NCBI RefSeq assembly: GCF_024171735.1
Contig: NZ_JAMTCH010000008.1
Span: 62,001-126,000 of the forward strand
DNA length: 64,000 nt
DNA from: Prauserella alba
GTDB lineage: Bacteria > Actinomycetota > Actinomycetes > Mycobacteriales > Pseudonocardiaceae
Direction of reading: 5' to 3'
Positions 1-9,270 of this stretch are shown one piece after another (position 1 is the first letter of the stretch; every line of letters starts with the position of its first letter). Under the pieces are notes generated by a model that made no database searches, was not told the origin of the DNA, and worked only from the letters and a program-made list of their open reading frames with translations. The translations under genes and the position numbers were made by a program.

Positions 1-147
1 CTCGGCCAGCACCTCCGCGACGGTCGGTCCCGAGCGGTCGAACTCTTCGCGCTACCGATCGAGGTAGGCACGCAACCCGAGCCGATCACTGGACGACGTC
101 GGCGACGATGCGCCCAGCCAGCGGGCACCCTCTGCGTTGTCGGACAT
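1..147 (-). pseudogene. Small conserved-looking ORF broken by an in-frame TAG
   Basis: Reading leftwards from an ATG at 147, the frame gives a 31-residue peptide beginning MSDNAEGARWLG and ending AYLDR, then a TAG at 54-52. The same frame continues open to the window edge as REEFDRSGPTVAEVLAE, which reads like natural continuation of the helix before the stop. No frameshift is needed to join the halves, so a nonsense mutation, a sequencing error at one base, or two unrelated pieces are all possible. I do not recognise the family. There is no clear ribosome binding site before the ATG. The gene runs off the left edge. Confidence 0.4.
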
Positions 148-409
148 GACCCAAGGTTAGCGGCCCGCACCGACAATTCCCCCGCGAACACGCACGTCAT
201 CAGCGTCGTTCAGCACCTTCCGGAGAGAACCCCTGCGCGATCCCCTCCGGAACCCGATCGATCGGATCGATCACTCGGCGCCCCCGCTACTCCGGGACGG
301 GCGGCCGCTTCGACGGCGCGTACCCAGTGGCACACGACGCCGCCCGAGACGACGCGGCCCGACGACGGCTCGGCCGACACACTCGGCCTTCCGCCGTCGA
401 GCGTCGCCG

Positions 410-1327
<918 letters not shown>

Positions 1328-1514
1328 GGAAGGAACCTTTCGTCTGATCGGGTGGAACAACCCCAGCCTAGGCCGCATGTGGCCCCCTCAGGGTGGCCAT
1401 TTCGCAGCATTCTCGGCAGGCCACTCGACGAGGCCGGTCACCTCACCTTGCCGAGGGCGTTCGACGGGTGTGTGATCGAGCACACAGGTGCCGGTGAGCC
1501 GCGAGGAGGCCGTG

Positions 1515-3638
1515 ATGACCGAGAAGCAGGGCAAGGGAGGCGATGCGGTCGCCGCGACGGTGGACGATCCGGCCCGGCTGCGCAATGTCGCGCTGGTCGG
1601 GCCGTCGGGCGGCGGCAAGACGACACTGGCCGAGGCACTCGTCGCCGCGGCCGCCACGGGCGGGCGCACGCCGTCGACCGACACCGGGACCGTGTTCGAC
1701 CACGACCCGGTTGCGCTCCGCCAGCAGCGATCGGTCGGCCTCGCGGTCGCACCCGTGCTGCACCGCAGCGCCACCCACGGCGACGTCAAGATCAACCTGA
1801 TCGACACCCCCGGCTACGCCGATTTCGTCGGCGAACTGCGCGCCGGACTGCGCGCCGCCGACGCCGCCCTGTTCGTCGTCTCAGCTGGACACGGGGTGGA
1901 CGCCGCCACGGTGACGTTGTGGCAGGAGTGCGCGCGGATCGGCATGCCGCGCGCGGTGCTGGTCTCCCGCCTCGACCACGCCCGAGCCGATGTCGACGGG
2001 GAGATCGCCGCGTGCGCCGAGGAGTTCGGCGACGGCGTGCTGCCGCTCTACCTGCCCGCGAGCGAGGGCACGGCGCTGATCGGCCTCATCACCGGACGCC
2101 GGTACGACTACGCGGCAGGGCACCCACCGGTCGTCGGCGACCCCGACCCGGCCGATCTGGACCGCCTGTCCTCGGCCCGCGGTGAGCTCATCGAGGGGAT
2201 CATCGCCGAGAGCGAGGACGAGTCCCTCATGGACCGCTACCTGGCCGGCGAGGACATTCCCGAGGAGACGCTCATCGCCGACCTCGAGACGGCCGTGTGC
2301 CGCGGGGCGTTCCATCCCGTGATCCCGGTGTGCGCCGAGACGGGGGTCGGGCTCGCCGAGGTGCTCGACGGCATCGCGGCCGCATGTCCCTCACCGCTGG
2401 AACGCGCCGTCCCCTTCGCCGCCTCCCCCGAGGGCCTTCCGCATCCACGTCTGGCACCCGATCCGGAAGGCCCGCTGGCCGCCGAGGTCATCCGCACCAC
2501 CGTCGACTCGTTCGTCGGCCGCGTGTCGCTGGCGCGCGTGTTCTCGGGAAGGCTGCAGCCCGACCGCGCCGTGCACGTCTCCGGCCACGGACTGGCCGAC
2601 CGCGGACACGCCGATCACGACGAGGACGAACGGCTCGCCCACCTGTACAGCCCGTTCGGCGCCGCACTCCGCGAGATCCCGTTCGCGGTCGCGGGCGACA
2701 TCTGCGCCCTCACCAAGATCTCGTCGGCCGAGACCGGCGACACGCTGTCCACACCGGACGATCCGTTGCTGATCGCACCGTGGGACATGCCCGAACCGCA
2801 ACTGCCGATGGCGGTCGTCGCGGCAGGCCGCAGCGACGAGGACGCGATGGCACGCAACCTCGGCAGGCTCGTGGCGGCCGATCCGACACTGCGGCTCGAA
2901 CGTCGCGCCGAGACCGGCCAGCTGGTCGTGTGGTGCACCGGTGAGGCGCACGCCGACGTGGTGCTGGCACGGCTGTGCGACGGCGGCGCCGACGTGACCA
3001 CCGAGCCGGTGCGCATCCCGCTACGGGAGACGTTCACGCGCGCGACGACCGGCCACGGCAAGCACGTCAAACAGTCGGGCGGACACGGCCAGTACGCGGT
3101 GTGCGACATCGAGGTCGCACCGCTGCCCCGCGGCACAGGCGTCGAGTTCGCCGACCGCGTCGTCGGTGGCGCCGTGCCGCACCAGTTCATCCCCAGCGTC
3201 GAGAAGGGCGTGCGGGCCCAGCTCGCGGCGGGCCTCACCGAGGGCCGCCCGATCGTCGATGTGCGCGTCACGCTCGTCGACGGCAAGGCACACAGCGTCG
3301 ACTCCTCCGACGCGGCGTTCCAGACCGCGGGCGCGCTGGCGATCAAGGACGCCGCCACCGCGGGGCTGACGGCCCTCGAACCGTTCGACGAGGTCGAGGT
3401 CCGGCTGCCCGACAACTACCTCGGCGCCGTCCTCGGCGACCTGTCGTCCCGCAGGGGCCGCGTGCTCGGCACCGAGGCACCGGGAGGCGGCACGACCGTG
3501 GTGCGCGCCGAGGTACCTGCCACCGAACTGCTCCGCTACGCCGTCGATCTGCGGTCGATCACGTCCGGAACGGCGACGTTCAGCCGCCGTCACGTGCGCT
3601 ACGACCCGGCCCCCGACCACGCCACGGCCGTGCGGTGA
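1515..3638 (+). CDS. Elongation factor G-like protein (EF-G2 type)
   Basis: This 707-residue protein has the five-domain EF-G layout, but its GTPase motifs are eroded in the way seen in actinobacterial EF-G2. The P-loop reads GPSGGGKTT, the switch II region keeps DTPGY, switch I is degenerate (QRSVGLAVAP), and the NKxD guanine-specificity motif is replaced by SRLD. It is therefore probably not the main translocase; some mycobacterial EF-G2 proteins bind GTP without hydrolysing it, and the role remains unclear. The ATG at 1515 is chosen over 1488 because GAGGAGG lies just upstream. It is divergent from pdxS and converges with the XdhC-like gene only 6 bp away. Confidence 0.9.
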   Translation: MTEKQGKGGDAVAATVDDPARLRNVALVGPSGGGKTTLAEALVAAAATGGRTPSTDTGTVFDHDPVALRQQRSVGLAVAPVLHRSATHGDVKINLIDTPGYADFVGELRAGLRAADAALFVVSAGHGVDAATVTLWQECARIGMPRAVLVSRLDHARADVDGEIAACAEEFGDGVLPLYLPASEGTALIGLITGRRYDYAAGHPPVVGDPDPADLDRLSSARGELIEGIIAESEDESLMDRYLAGEDIPEETLIADLETAVCRGAFHPVIPVCAETGVGLAEVLDGIAAACPSPLERAVPFAASPEGLPHPRLAPDPEGPLAAEVIRTTVDSFVGRVSLARVFSGRLQPDRAVHVSGHGLADRGHADHDEDERLAHLYSPFGAALREIPFAVAGDICALTKISSAETGDTLSTPDDPLLIAPWDMPEPQLPMAVVAAGRSDEDAMARNLGRLVAADPTLRLERRAETGQLVVWCTGEAHADVVLARLCDGGADVTTEPVRIPLRETFTRATTGHGKHVKQSGGHGQYAVCDIEVAPLPRGTGVEFADRVVGGAVPHQFIPSVEKGVRAQLAAGLTEGRPIVDVRVTLVDGKAHSVDSSDAAFQTAGALAIKDAATAGLTALEPFDEVEVRLPDNYLGAVLGDLSSRRGRVLGTEAPGGGTTVVRAEVPATELLRYAVDLRSITSGTATFSRRHVRYDPAPDHATAVR

Positions 3639-3644
3639 CCGGCG

Positions 3645-4244
3645 TCAGCCGAACGAGAAGCCACCGGGCCGCTCGTTGCGGTCGGCGAGCAGGCCGGCGA
3701 GCGTCGCGATCGCGATCTCCGGCGGTGTCCGGGAGCCGATGTTCAGCCCGATCGGCCGGTGCACGCGCGCGATGTCGTCCTCACTCGCGCCGAGCTGCCG
3801 CAGCGCGGCGATGTGCGGCCCCTCGTGCCGGGGATTGCCCATGACACCGATCCACCGCGCGGGCTGTGCGAGCGCGTCCCGCAGCACCACGCCGAGTTCG
3901 TCGCGATGATGGTCGGTGACGACGATGTCGGCCGTGTCCGGGACATCCGACAGGTCTGGGATCTCCGTGGGCGCGTCGGCGACGCGCTTGGCGTCGGGTT
4001 CCACGAGCAGCGCCCTGAATCCGGCGTCCGCGGCGTAGCGCAGCAGGTAGTCCGCGACCGGCGTGGCGAACACGGCGACGAGGGTACGGGTGTCGCGACG
4101 CACGTCGCGTTCCCCGTGGGCGACCTCGCACGCATCCGGCTCGGCGGCCGTCTCGGTTCGGGCCGCGGCTTCCGCGTCGGGCTGCGACGTCGCGGGCACC
4201 TCCGGCTTGTCGGACGTGCCCGGCGCTTCCGGTGTCGTTGCCAT
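3645..4244 (-). CDS. XdhC-type Rossmann domain protein
   Basis: This 199-residue protein matches the C-terminal Rossmann domain of the XdhC/CoxI family, which helps insert or sulfurate the molybdenum cofactor in xanthine and CO dehydrogenases. Family features are VAVFATPVADYLLRYA near residue 57, the VVTDHH segment, WIGVMGNPRH, and the HRPIGLNIGSRTPPEIAIA block near the C-terminus. The N-terminal XdhC_CoxI domain is absent; instead there is an acidic, Ala/Pro-rich leader of about 45 residues. No molybdoenzyme genes are nearby, so a cofactor role is only inferred from the family. It lies downstream of the pimA operon on the same strand. Confidence 0.8.
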   Translation of the reverse strand: MATTPEAPGTSDKPEVPATSQPDAEAAARTETAAEPDACEVAHGERDVRRDTRTLVAVFATPVADYLLRYAADAGFRALLVEPDAKRVADAPTEIPDLSDVPDTADIVVTDHHRDELGVVLRDALAQPARWIGVMGNPRHEGPHIAALRQLGASEDDIARVHRPIGLNIGSRTPPEIAIATLAGLLADRNERPGGFSFG

Positions 4245-4274
4245 GCCGCCAGTGTGACAGCCACGGCCGCGGGA

Positions 4275-4805
4275 TCAGGAATCGCGCGCCGGCGGCGTGG
4301 TCGCCGGTTCGGGTTCGGCGATGTCGAAGTACTCGGGCTGCGGCGCGGTGCCCGCGAGTTTGAAGTAGCGGACCTTGCGCCGCCTGCGCAGGGTCAGCGT
4401 GTCCCGCACCGCGTCGTTGTAGACCCGGCGCGCGATCACCATGCGGTGCTCGGCATCGGCGAGTTCGGCGGCGAGCGGCCCGGGCAGCGCCGACCGGTCG
4501 AGGGCGCCGAGCAGCCGGGTGAGCTCGTTCTCGGCGGGCTCGCGGTCGGCCCACGACACCTGTTCGGCGGTGCGCGCCGCCGCCGCCAGCTCGGCGCCGT
4601 CGATCCGCCCGAGCGCGGGCGCAGCGGCCGAGGCCGCCACGGTCCGCGCGACGACGGCGCGCCGTGCGAGTGCCGCGTCGAGTGCCGCCCGTCCGGCGTC
4701 CATGCGCACGTGCAGCCGGTCGAGCCGGTTCGCCGTCGCCAGCAGGAACAGTCCGAGCGCGACCACGAGCACGGCCAGTGCCGCGATCACCACGAACACC
4801 GTCAT
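4275..4805 (-). CDS. Single-pass membrane protein of unknown function downstream of pimA
   Basis: A 176-residue protein with one strong N-terminal membrane helix (about residues 4-24) followed by a cytoplasmic, alanine- and arginine-rich helical domain that probably forms coiled coils (RMDAGRAALDAALARRAVVARTVA). A basic patch (TLRRRRKVRYFKLAG) precedes a short acidic, proline-rich tail. The start codon overlaps the pimA stop by 4 bp, so it is translationally coupled to pimA. A membrane protein at this place is common in actinobacteria, suggesting a link to phosphatidylinositol mannoside assembly. I do not recognise a catalytic family. Confidence 0.75.
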   Translation of the reverse strand: MTVFVVIAALAVLVVALGLFLLATANRLDRLHVRMDAGRAALDAALARRAVVARTVAASAAAPALGRIDGAELAAAARTAEQVSWADREPAENELTRLLGALDRSALPGPLAAELADAEHRMVIARRVYNDAVRDTLTLRRRRKVRYFKLAGTAPQPEYFDIAEPEPATTPPARDS

Positions 4806-5944
4806 GTGCCCACGTCCCGGTCGGGGCCGACCTTGCGCGGGTCGGCGGCGATGGCGGTCTCGTAGACGCGCAGCACCTGCGTGACGACCGTGCGCCAGTC
4901 GTACAGCGCGACGCGGTCGGTCGCCGCCGCCGACAGCCGGGCGCGCCGATCCGGGTCGGTGAGCAGTTCCCGCAACGCACGGCCCAGCGCGACCGCGTCC
5001 CCGGTCGGTGTCAGTACCCCGGCGCGGCCGTCGTCGAGGACGCGCCGGAACGAGTCGAGGTCGCTGGCCAGCACGGGCGCGCCGGCGGCCATCGCCTCGG
5101 TGAGGATCATGCCGAAGCTCTCGCCACCGGTGTTCGGTGCGCAGTAGACGTCGACGCTGCGCAGCGCGCGGGCCTTGATCTCGTCGTCCACCTGGCCGAG
5201 CAGCTCCAGGTGGCCGTCCAGCTCCGGACCGGCCTGCTTGCGCAGCGTCTCGGCCTCTCCCCTGCCCGCGACGAGCAGCCGCACCTCGGGCAGCTCGGCC
5301 ACGATGCCGCGCAGCGCCTCCAACAGCACGCCCATTCCTTTACGCGGTTCGGTGTAGCGGCCGACGAACCCGACGGTGCCGCCCGCACGGGGATAGCCGT
5401 CCAGCGGCTTCGCCCCGGCGAACGACGGCACGTCGACGCCGTTCGGGATCTCCACGGCGTCGCCGCCGAGATGCTCGACCTGAACCCGGCGGGCGAGCGC
5501 CGACACCGCGATCCGGGCGGTGATCTTCTCCAACAGCGGCCGCAGCACCGGTTGGAACGCCGACAGGGTGCGGGAGCGCGGCGTGGAGGTGTGGAACGTC
5601 GCCACGATCGGCCCGTCGGCGACCTTCAACGCCAGCAGCGACAGGCTCGGCGCCGCCGGCTCGTGCAGGTGCAGCACGTCGAACCGGTTGTCCCGCAACC
5701 ACCGCCGCACCCGGGCGTACGACACCGGGCCGAACTGCAGCCGGGCGACCGAACCGTTGTAGGGGATGGCCAGCGACCGGCCGGCCGGGTGGACGAACTC
5801 GGGCAGGTCGGCGTCCTCGTCCGCGGGCGCCAACACGGACACGGTGTGCCCGCGGGAGCGGAGTGCCTTGGCGAGGTCGACGACGTGTCCCTGCACACCA
5901 CCGGGTACGTCGAACGAGTAGGGGCAGACGATCCCGATCCGCAT
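4802..5944 (-). CDS. pimA: Phosphatidyl-myo-inositol mannosyltransferase PimA
   Basis: This 380-residue GT-B enzyme of family GT4 transfers mannose from GDP-mannose to the 2-position of the inositol ring of phosphatidylinositol, the first mannosylation step of phosphatidylinositol mannosides, at the cytoplasmic face of the membrane. The N-terminus MRIGIVCPYSFDVPGGVQ is characteristic of PimA. The sugar-nucleotide domain shows FVGRYTEPRKGMGVLLEAL and the E-x7-E motif in ESFGMILTE. The ATG at 5944 gives the typical N-terminus; a GTG at 5953 overlapping the patA stop is the alternative. It is the third gene of an overlapping pgsA-patA-pimA operon. Confidence 0.93.
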   Translation of the reverse strand: MRIGIVCPYSFDVPGGVQGHVVDLAKALRSRGHTVSVLAPADEDADLPEFVHPAGRSLAIPYNGSVARLQFGPVSYARVRRWLRDNRFDVLHLHEPAAPSLSLLALKVADGPIVATFHTSTPRSRTLSAFQPVLRPLLEKITARIAVSALARRVQVEHLGGDAVEIPNGVDVPSFAGAKPLDGYPRAGGTVGFVGRYTEPRKGMGVLLEALRGIVAELPEVRLLVAGRGEAETLRKQAGPELDGHLELLGQVDDEIKARALRSVDVYCAPNTGGESFGMILTEAMAAGAPVLASDLDSFRRVLDDGRAGVLTPTGDAVALGRALRELLTDPDRRARLSAAATDRVALYDWRTVVTQVLRVYETAIAADPRKVGPDRDVGT

Positions 5945-5949
5945 GCCGG

Positions 5950-6876
5950 TCACCCCGCGTCCGCGGCGGATTCCTCGCCTGCGGTGCCGTCGGCGGCCGG
6001 GTCGTCACGGTCGGCGGGCCAGAACGGCTGCAGCATGTGCCAATCGGTGGGGTGGGCGGCGATGTCGCCTGCGAAGACGTCGGCGAGGGCCTGGGTGGCG
6101 GCCGGTGCCTCGGCCCGGTTGGCGACCCGGATGCGCGGGTGGATGCGCAGCCCCCAACCGCCGTCGGTGAACCAGGATCCGACGGGCAGCAGCGCCGCAC
6201 CGGTGCTCGCGGCGAGCCGTGCCGGGCCTGCGGGGAACCGCGCCGGTTCGCCGAAGAAGGTCACCGGGGTTCCCGTGTTGGTCAGGTCCCGGTCGCCGAC
6301 GAGGCACACGACGCGATTCTCCCGCAGTCGTTCCAGCAGGAGGCGGAACGGCACGCTGCCGTCGGCGGGCACGACCTCGAAGCCGAGCGATTCGCGGTAC
6401 TCGACGAACCGGCGGTACAGCGATTCCGGTTCGAGGCGTTCCGCGACCGTCGTGAGCCGGCCGATCTGCTGTACCGCCCACAGGCCGGCGACGTCCCAGT
6501 TGCCCGTGTGCGGCAGGGCCACGACCGCACCGTTGCCCTCGGCCAGCGCCGCCTCGAGGTACTCGGTACCGCTGATGTCCACATCGGCCAGCACGGTCGC
6601 GGGATCGGCCGAGGGGAGCCGGAACGCCTCGTGCCAGTAGCGGGCGTAGGAGTGCATCGCCCGGCGTGTCAGCTCGTCCAGTTCGGTCTCGCCCGCCCGT
6701 GGGACCACGCGGCGGAGGTTGGCGCGCAGCTGCCGTACGCCGCCGCCACCGCGGCGCGCCGCGAGGTCGGCCACTCCCCAGAAGGCGACCCCGGCGAGGG
6801 CCTTCGGCAGCTTCGGCACGAGGCGCCAGCCCGTGGCGAAGCCGGCGTCGGTGAGCCGCCCGGCCAGCCCCGTCAC
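5950..6876 (-). CDS. patA: Phosphatidylinositol mannoside acyltransferase PatA
   Basis: A 308-residue lysophospholipid acyltransferase (HtrB/LpxL superfamily). PatA acylates the mannose of PIM1/PIM2 using acyl-CoA at the cytoplasmic membrane. The catalytic H-x4-D-type motif is visible as HTGNWD in VVALPHTGNWDVAGLWA, followed by the VCLVGDRDLTNTGTPVTFFGEPARF segment typical of the family (split here as VCLVGDRD and FFGEPARF). The GTG at 6876 overlaps the pgsA stop (GTGA), which fixes the start; the longer open frame to 7323 is a shadow of pgsA. The stop lies 5 bp before the pimA ATG. Confidence 0.92.
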   Translation of the reverse strand: MTGLAGRLTDAGFATGWRLVPKLPKALAGVAFWGVADLAARRGGGGVRQLRANLRRVVPRAGETELDELTRRAMHSYARYWHEAFRLPSADPATVLADVDISGTEYLEAALAEGNGAVVALPHTGNWDVAGLWAVQQIGRLTTVAERLEPESLYRRFVEYRESLGFEVVPADGSVPFRLLLERLRENRVVCLVGDRDLTNTGTPVTFFGEPARFPAGPARLAASTGAALLPVGSWFTDGGWGLRIHPRIRVANRAEAPAATQALADVFAGDIAAHPTDWHMLQPFWPADRDDPAADGTAGEESAADAG

Positions 6877-7481
6877 GGGTGGCCCTCCGTGGCCGAACGT
6901 GCCACCCCGACGATCCGTTGGACCAGGGTGATCACCGACAGCACCGCGAGCAGCCACTGGGACACCTCGACGGCCACGGGCACGCCGAGTCCTTGCAGGC
7001 CGGTGCCGACGAGGGCGATGATCAACCGTTCGGCGCGTTCGATCAACCCGCCGTCGGCCGAGGTGAACCCGGACGCCTCGGCGCGCGCCTTGACGTAGGA
7101 GATCACCTGCGCGAGAACCAGCGAGAGCAGGGCGGCGACGGCGATGCGCTCCTGATCGGTGACGAACGCCCACCAGGCGATGGCCCCGAACAACGCGCCG
7201 TCCACCAGCCGGTCGCACGTCGCGTCGAGCACGGCCCCGAACGGCGTACTGCCTCGCGCCCGCGCCATCGCGCCGTCGAGCAGGTCCAGCATGACGAAGC
7301 CCCACACCGTGAACGTGCCCCACAGCAGCATTCCGGACGGGAAGAAGACCAGGGCGCAGCCGAGCGCACCGGCGGTGCCGATGAGCGTCATGGCGTTGGG
7401 CGTGAGCCCGGCACGCACCAGCGCGGCACCGATCGGATCGGTGACGCGGGATACCGAGGCGCGCGCGAAGATGTTCAGCAT
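6873..7481 (-). CDS. pgsA: Phosphatidylinositol phosphate synthase PgsA1
   Basis: A 202-residue CDP-alcohol phosphatidyltransferase with about six membrane helices. In actinobacteria this enzyme joins CDP-diacylglycerol and inositol 3-phosphate to make phosphatidylinositol phosphate. The CDP-alcohol motif D-x2-DG-x2-AR-x8-G-x3-D-x3-D is complete in DLLDGAMARARGSTPFGAV followed by LDATCDR. It heads the overlapping operon pgsA-patA-pimA-membrane protein. In many actinobacteria the HIT-domain gene lies directly upstream; here that gene is 10 kb away, separated by MarR/YceI and a catabolic island. Confidence 0.93.
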   Translation of the reverse strand: MLNIFARASVSRVTDPIGAALVRAGLTPNAMTLIGTAGALGCALVFFPSGMLLWGTFTVWGFVMLDLLDGAMARARGSTPFGAVLDATCDRLVDGALFGAIAWWAFVTDQERIAVAALLSLVLAQVISYVKARAEASGFTSADGGLIERAERLIIALVGTGLQGLGVPVAVEVSQWLLAVLSVITLVQRIVGVARSATEGHP

Positions 7482-7682
7482 CTGGTCCTACGAGGCGTGC
7501 AGGTCGGTCGGGGGACGTCGGTCGGGGCTGTGCGGGACGGCGACCGCCTGCCGGGTGTCACGTGGTCGGGTGACCTCCGGCGGACTGGCGCATCCGCCGG
7601 AAACCCTATCGACTTCCCGCACCGGCCGCCGGGACGGCCACCCGTGCGACGGCCCGGCACCCGCGAGGACGCTGGTCCGAAC

Positions 7683-8243
7683 CTATGCGGCTCTGCCGGT
7701 GTCGTCGCCGTCACCGTCGCCGTCCGCCGTGTCCCCGTCCTCGGCGGCGAGCCGCCGTTCCACCTCGGGACACCGCGGCCGCAGGCCACCCCGGATCGCG
7801 TCGCTGATCTCACCGAGCATGCGCACCTGTTCGGCGGTCAACTGGTCGAACACCGCGGTGCGGACCGCCTCCACGTGGCCCGGTGCCGCGGCTTTGATCG
7901 CCTCGAAACCGGCGGGCGTCAGGTGGGCGAAGGCGCCGCGCTTGTCCGTGGGACACGCCTCCCTGCGTACCCACCCCTTCGCCTCCATCCTCGCGACGGC
8001 GTGCGAGAGACGGCTGCGGGACGAGCGCGTGGCCACGGCGAGGTCACTCATGCGCATCACCTGATCCGGCGATTCCGAGAGCTCGACCAGCACTTCGTAG
8101 TAGGCCTGCGGCATCCCCGCGTCGTGCTGGAGCTGGGTCTCGGTGTGCGCGTTGAGCATGCCGACGGCCTCCCGGAAGGCGCGCCACACGCGCTGTTCGT
8201 CGTCGCTCAGCCATCGCGGTTCGTGCCGTCGCGCTTCGTCCAT
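7683..8243 (-). CDS. MarR family transcriptional regulator
   Basis: A 186-residue winged-helix repressor-type protein. The DNA-binding core is MRMSDLAVATRSSRSRLSHAV followed by the wing VRREACPTDKRGAFAHLTPAG; the N-terminus carries the dimerisation helices. The C-terminal 25 or so residues are acidic and low-complexity, an unusual extension. The ATG at 8243 lies 7 bp after a good -10 hexamer (TATGAT), suggesting a leaderless transcript; the open frame extends to 8255. It is divergent from yceI, and two TTGA-N4-TCAA inverted repeats in the shared spacer are likely its own operators. No ligand can be predicted. Confidence 0.88.
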   Translation of the reverse strand: MDEARRHEPRWLSDDEQRVWRAFREAVGMLNAHTETQLQHDAGMPQAYYEVLVELSESPDQVMRMSDLAVATRSSRSRLSHAVARMEAKGWVRREACPTDKRGAFAHLTPAGFEAIKAAAPGHVEAVRTAVFDQLTAEQVRMLGEISDAIRGGLRPRCPEVERRLAAEDGDTADGDGDGDDTGRAA

Positions 8244-8260
8244 GTCCACCATCATACTCT

Positions 8261-8276
8261 GGTTGAACCCTCAACC
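8261..8276. promoter_or_regulatory. Probable MarR operator O1
   Basis: GGTTGAACCCTCAACC is an inverted repeat with 6-bp arms and a 4-bp centre, the TTGA-N4-TCAA pattern of MarR/OhrR-type operators. It covers the -35 element of the yceI promoter and lies just upstream of the marR -10 element. A close relative (13 of 16 positions) sits in front of the nitroreductase gene at 21076. Confidence 0.65.
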
Positions 8277-8291
8277 AACATGCGTTACAGT
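8263..8291 (+). promoter_or_regulatory. Predicted yceI promoter
   Basis: A -35 hexamer TTGAAC (8263-8268) and a -10 hexamer TACAGT (8286-8291) are separated by 17 bp. Both MarR-type palindromes overlap it, one at the -35 and one at the expected transcription start, so repression by the divergent MarR protein is expected. The 5' untranslated region would be about 190 nt, which is long. Confidence 0.5.
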
Positions 8292-8295
8292 TATA

Positions 8296-8309
8296 GTTGA
8301 GCGCTCAAC
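8296..8309. promoter_or_regulatory. Probable MarR operator O2
   Basis: GTTGAGCGCTCAAC is a perfect 14-bp palindrome with the same TTGA-N4-TCAA spacing as O1. Its centre is about 34 bp from that of O1, roughly three helical turns, allowing two dimers on the same face of the DNA. Confidence 0.65.
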
Positions 8310-8488
8310 AAGATGGCTTCCGTCTCCGCGCCGGCACCACGAATCCGTGGTACGGAGAGTGCGGGTACCGAGGAAGCCGAAGGGGCGCGAGCGACCTGTC
8401 CTGCCACGCGGACCCGCGACACGGTGTCGGCACCGGGCAGGGCTCCGCAGGCAGGCGAAACAGACAACACACGTGGAGGACACCACCC

Positions 8489-9034
8489 ATGAGCGCAGCG
8501 ACACAGATCCCCGGCTACATCGCGGGCACCTGGACCATCGACCCCGTCCACTCCGAGGTCACGTTCATCACCCGGCACCTCGGCGTGTCCAAGGTCCGCG
8601 GCCAGTTCACGGACTTCGAGGGCACGATCGTGACCGGCGAGGACATCAGCGGCTCCACGGTCGAGGCCACGATTCAGGCCGGCAGCATCCACACGAAGAA
8701 CGACCAGCGCGACGCACACGTCAAGAGCGACGAGTTCCTCGACGTCGAGCGCTTCCCCACGCTGTCGTTCCGTTCCACCGGCATCCGCGCCACCGGTGAC
8801 GGCTACGTCATCGACGGTGAGCTCACGCTGCACGGCGTGACCAAACCGGTCTCGCTCGAGGCCGACCTGGGCGGATTCGGCGACGGCATGGCCGAAGGCA
8901 GCAAGGTCGTGGGTGTCGAGGCCAGGACCGAGATCAACCGCAGCGACTTCGGCGTGGCGTCGCAGTTCCCGACCGCCGTCGTCGCCGACAAGGTCAAGAT
9001 CGAGCTCGACATCGAGGCCGTCCTCGACAACTGA
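8489..9034 (+). CDS. YceI family protein
   Basis: A 181-residue YceI-domain protein, a lipocalin-like beta barrel that binds isoprenoid or other amphiphilic ligands in characterised members. Family signatures are GTWTIDPVHSEVTFITRHL at the N-terminus, the KVRGQFTDFEG segment, and FRSTGIRATGDGYVIDGELTLHG with the following GVTKPVSLE. There is no signal peptide, so it is cytoplasmic. The ATG at 8489 is preceded by GGAGG; longer in-frame starts lack support and would precede the typical N-terminus. It is divergent from the MarR gene, which probably represses it. Confidence 0.9.
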   Translation: MSAATQIPGYIAGTWTIDPVHSEVTFITRHLGVSKVRGQFTDFEGTIVTGEDISGSTVEATIQAGSIHTKNDQRDAHVKSDEFLDVERFPTLSFRSTGIRATGDGYVIDGELTLHGVTKPVSLEADLGGFGDGMAEGSKVVGVEARTEINRSDFGVASQFPTAVVADKVKIELDIEAVLDN

Positions 9035-9094
9035 GCCCCGCGACCGGGGCGCGAGCGGCAACCGCCCGTTCCGCGCGCTCGGTACGGCTCACCG

Positions 9095-9140
9095 GCGAAG
9101 GGCTCGCTTGCTCCGACCCCCGAGCAGGCGAGCCCTTCGC
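9095..9140. terminator. Long hairpin terminator between convergent yceI and quiC
   Basis: GCGAAGGGCTCGC (9095-9107) and GCGAGCCCTTCGC (9128-9140) form a 13-bp perfect stem that continues inwards as TGCTC/GAGCA around a short C-rich loop. It lies between the ends of yceI (+) and the catabolic operon (-) and probably stops transcription from both sides, although there is no strong T-run. Confidence 0.7.
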
Positions 9141-9270
9141 ATGTCCTGCACTCGGGCACGCGTGTTCCGCACTCGGGACACCGGGGTGACACCCGTCCCG
9201 ACGATCACTCGCTCGCCGCGCAACGAGACGGTTTCCCCGGGTCGTGCTCCGGCAGCGCGATACCGTCCGA

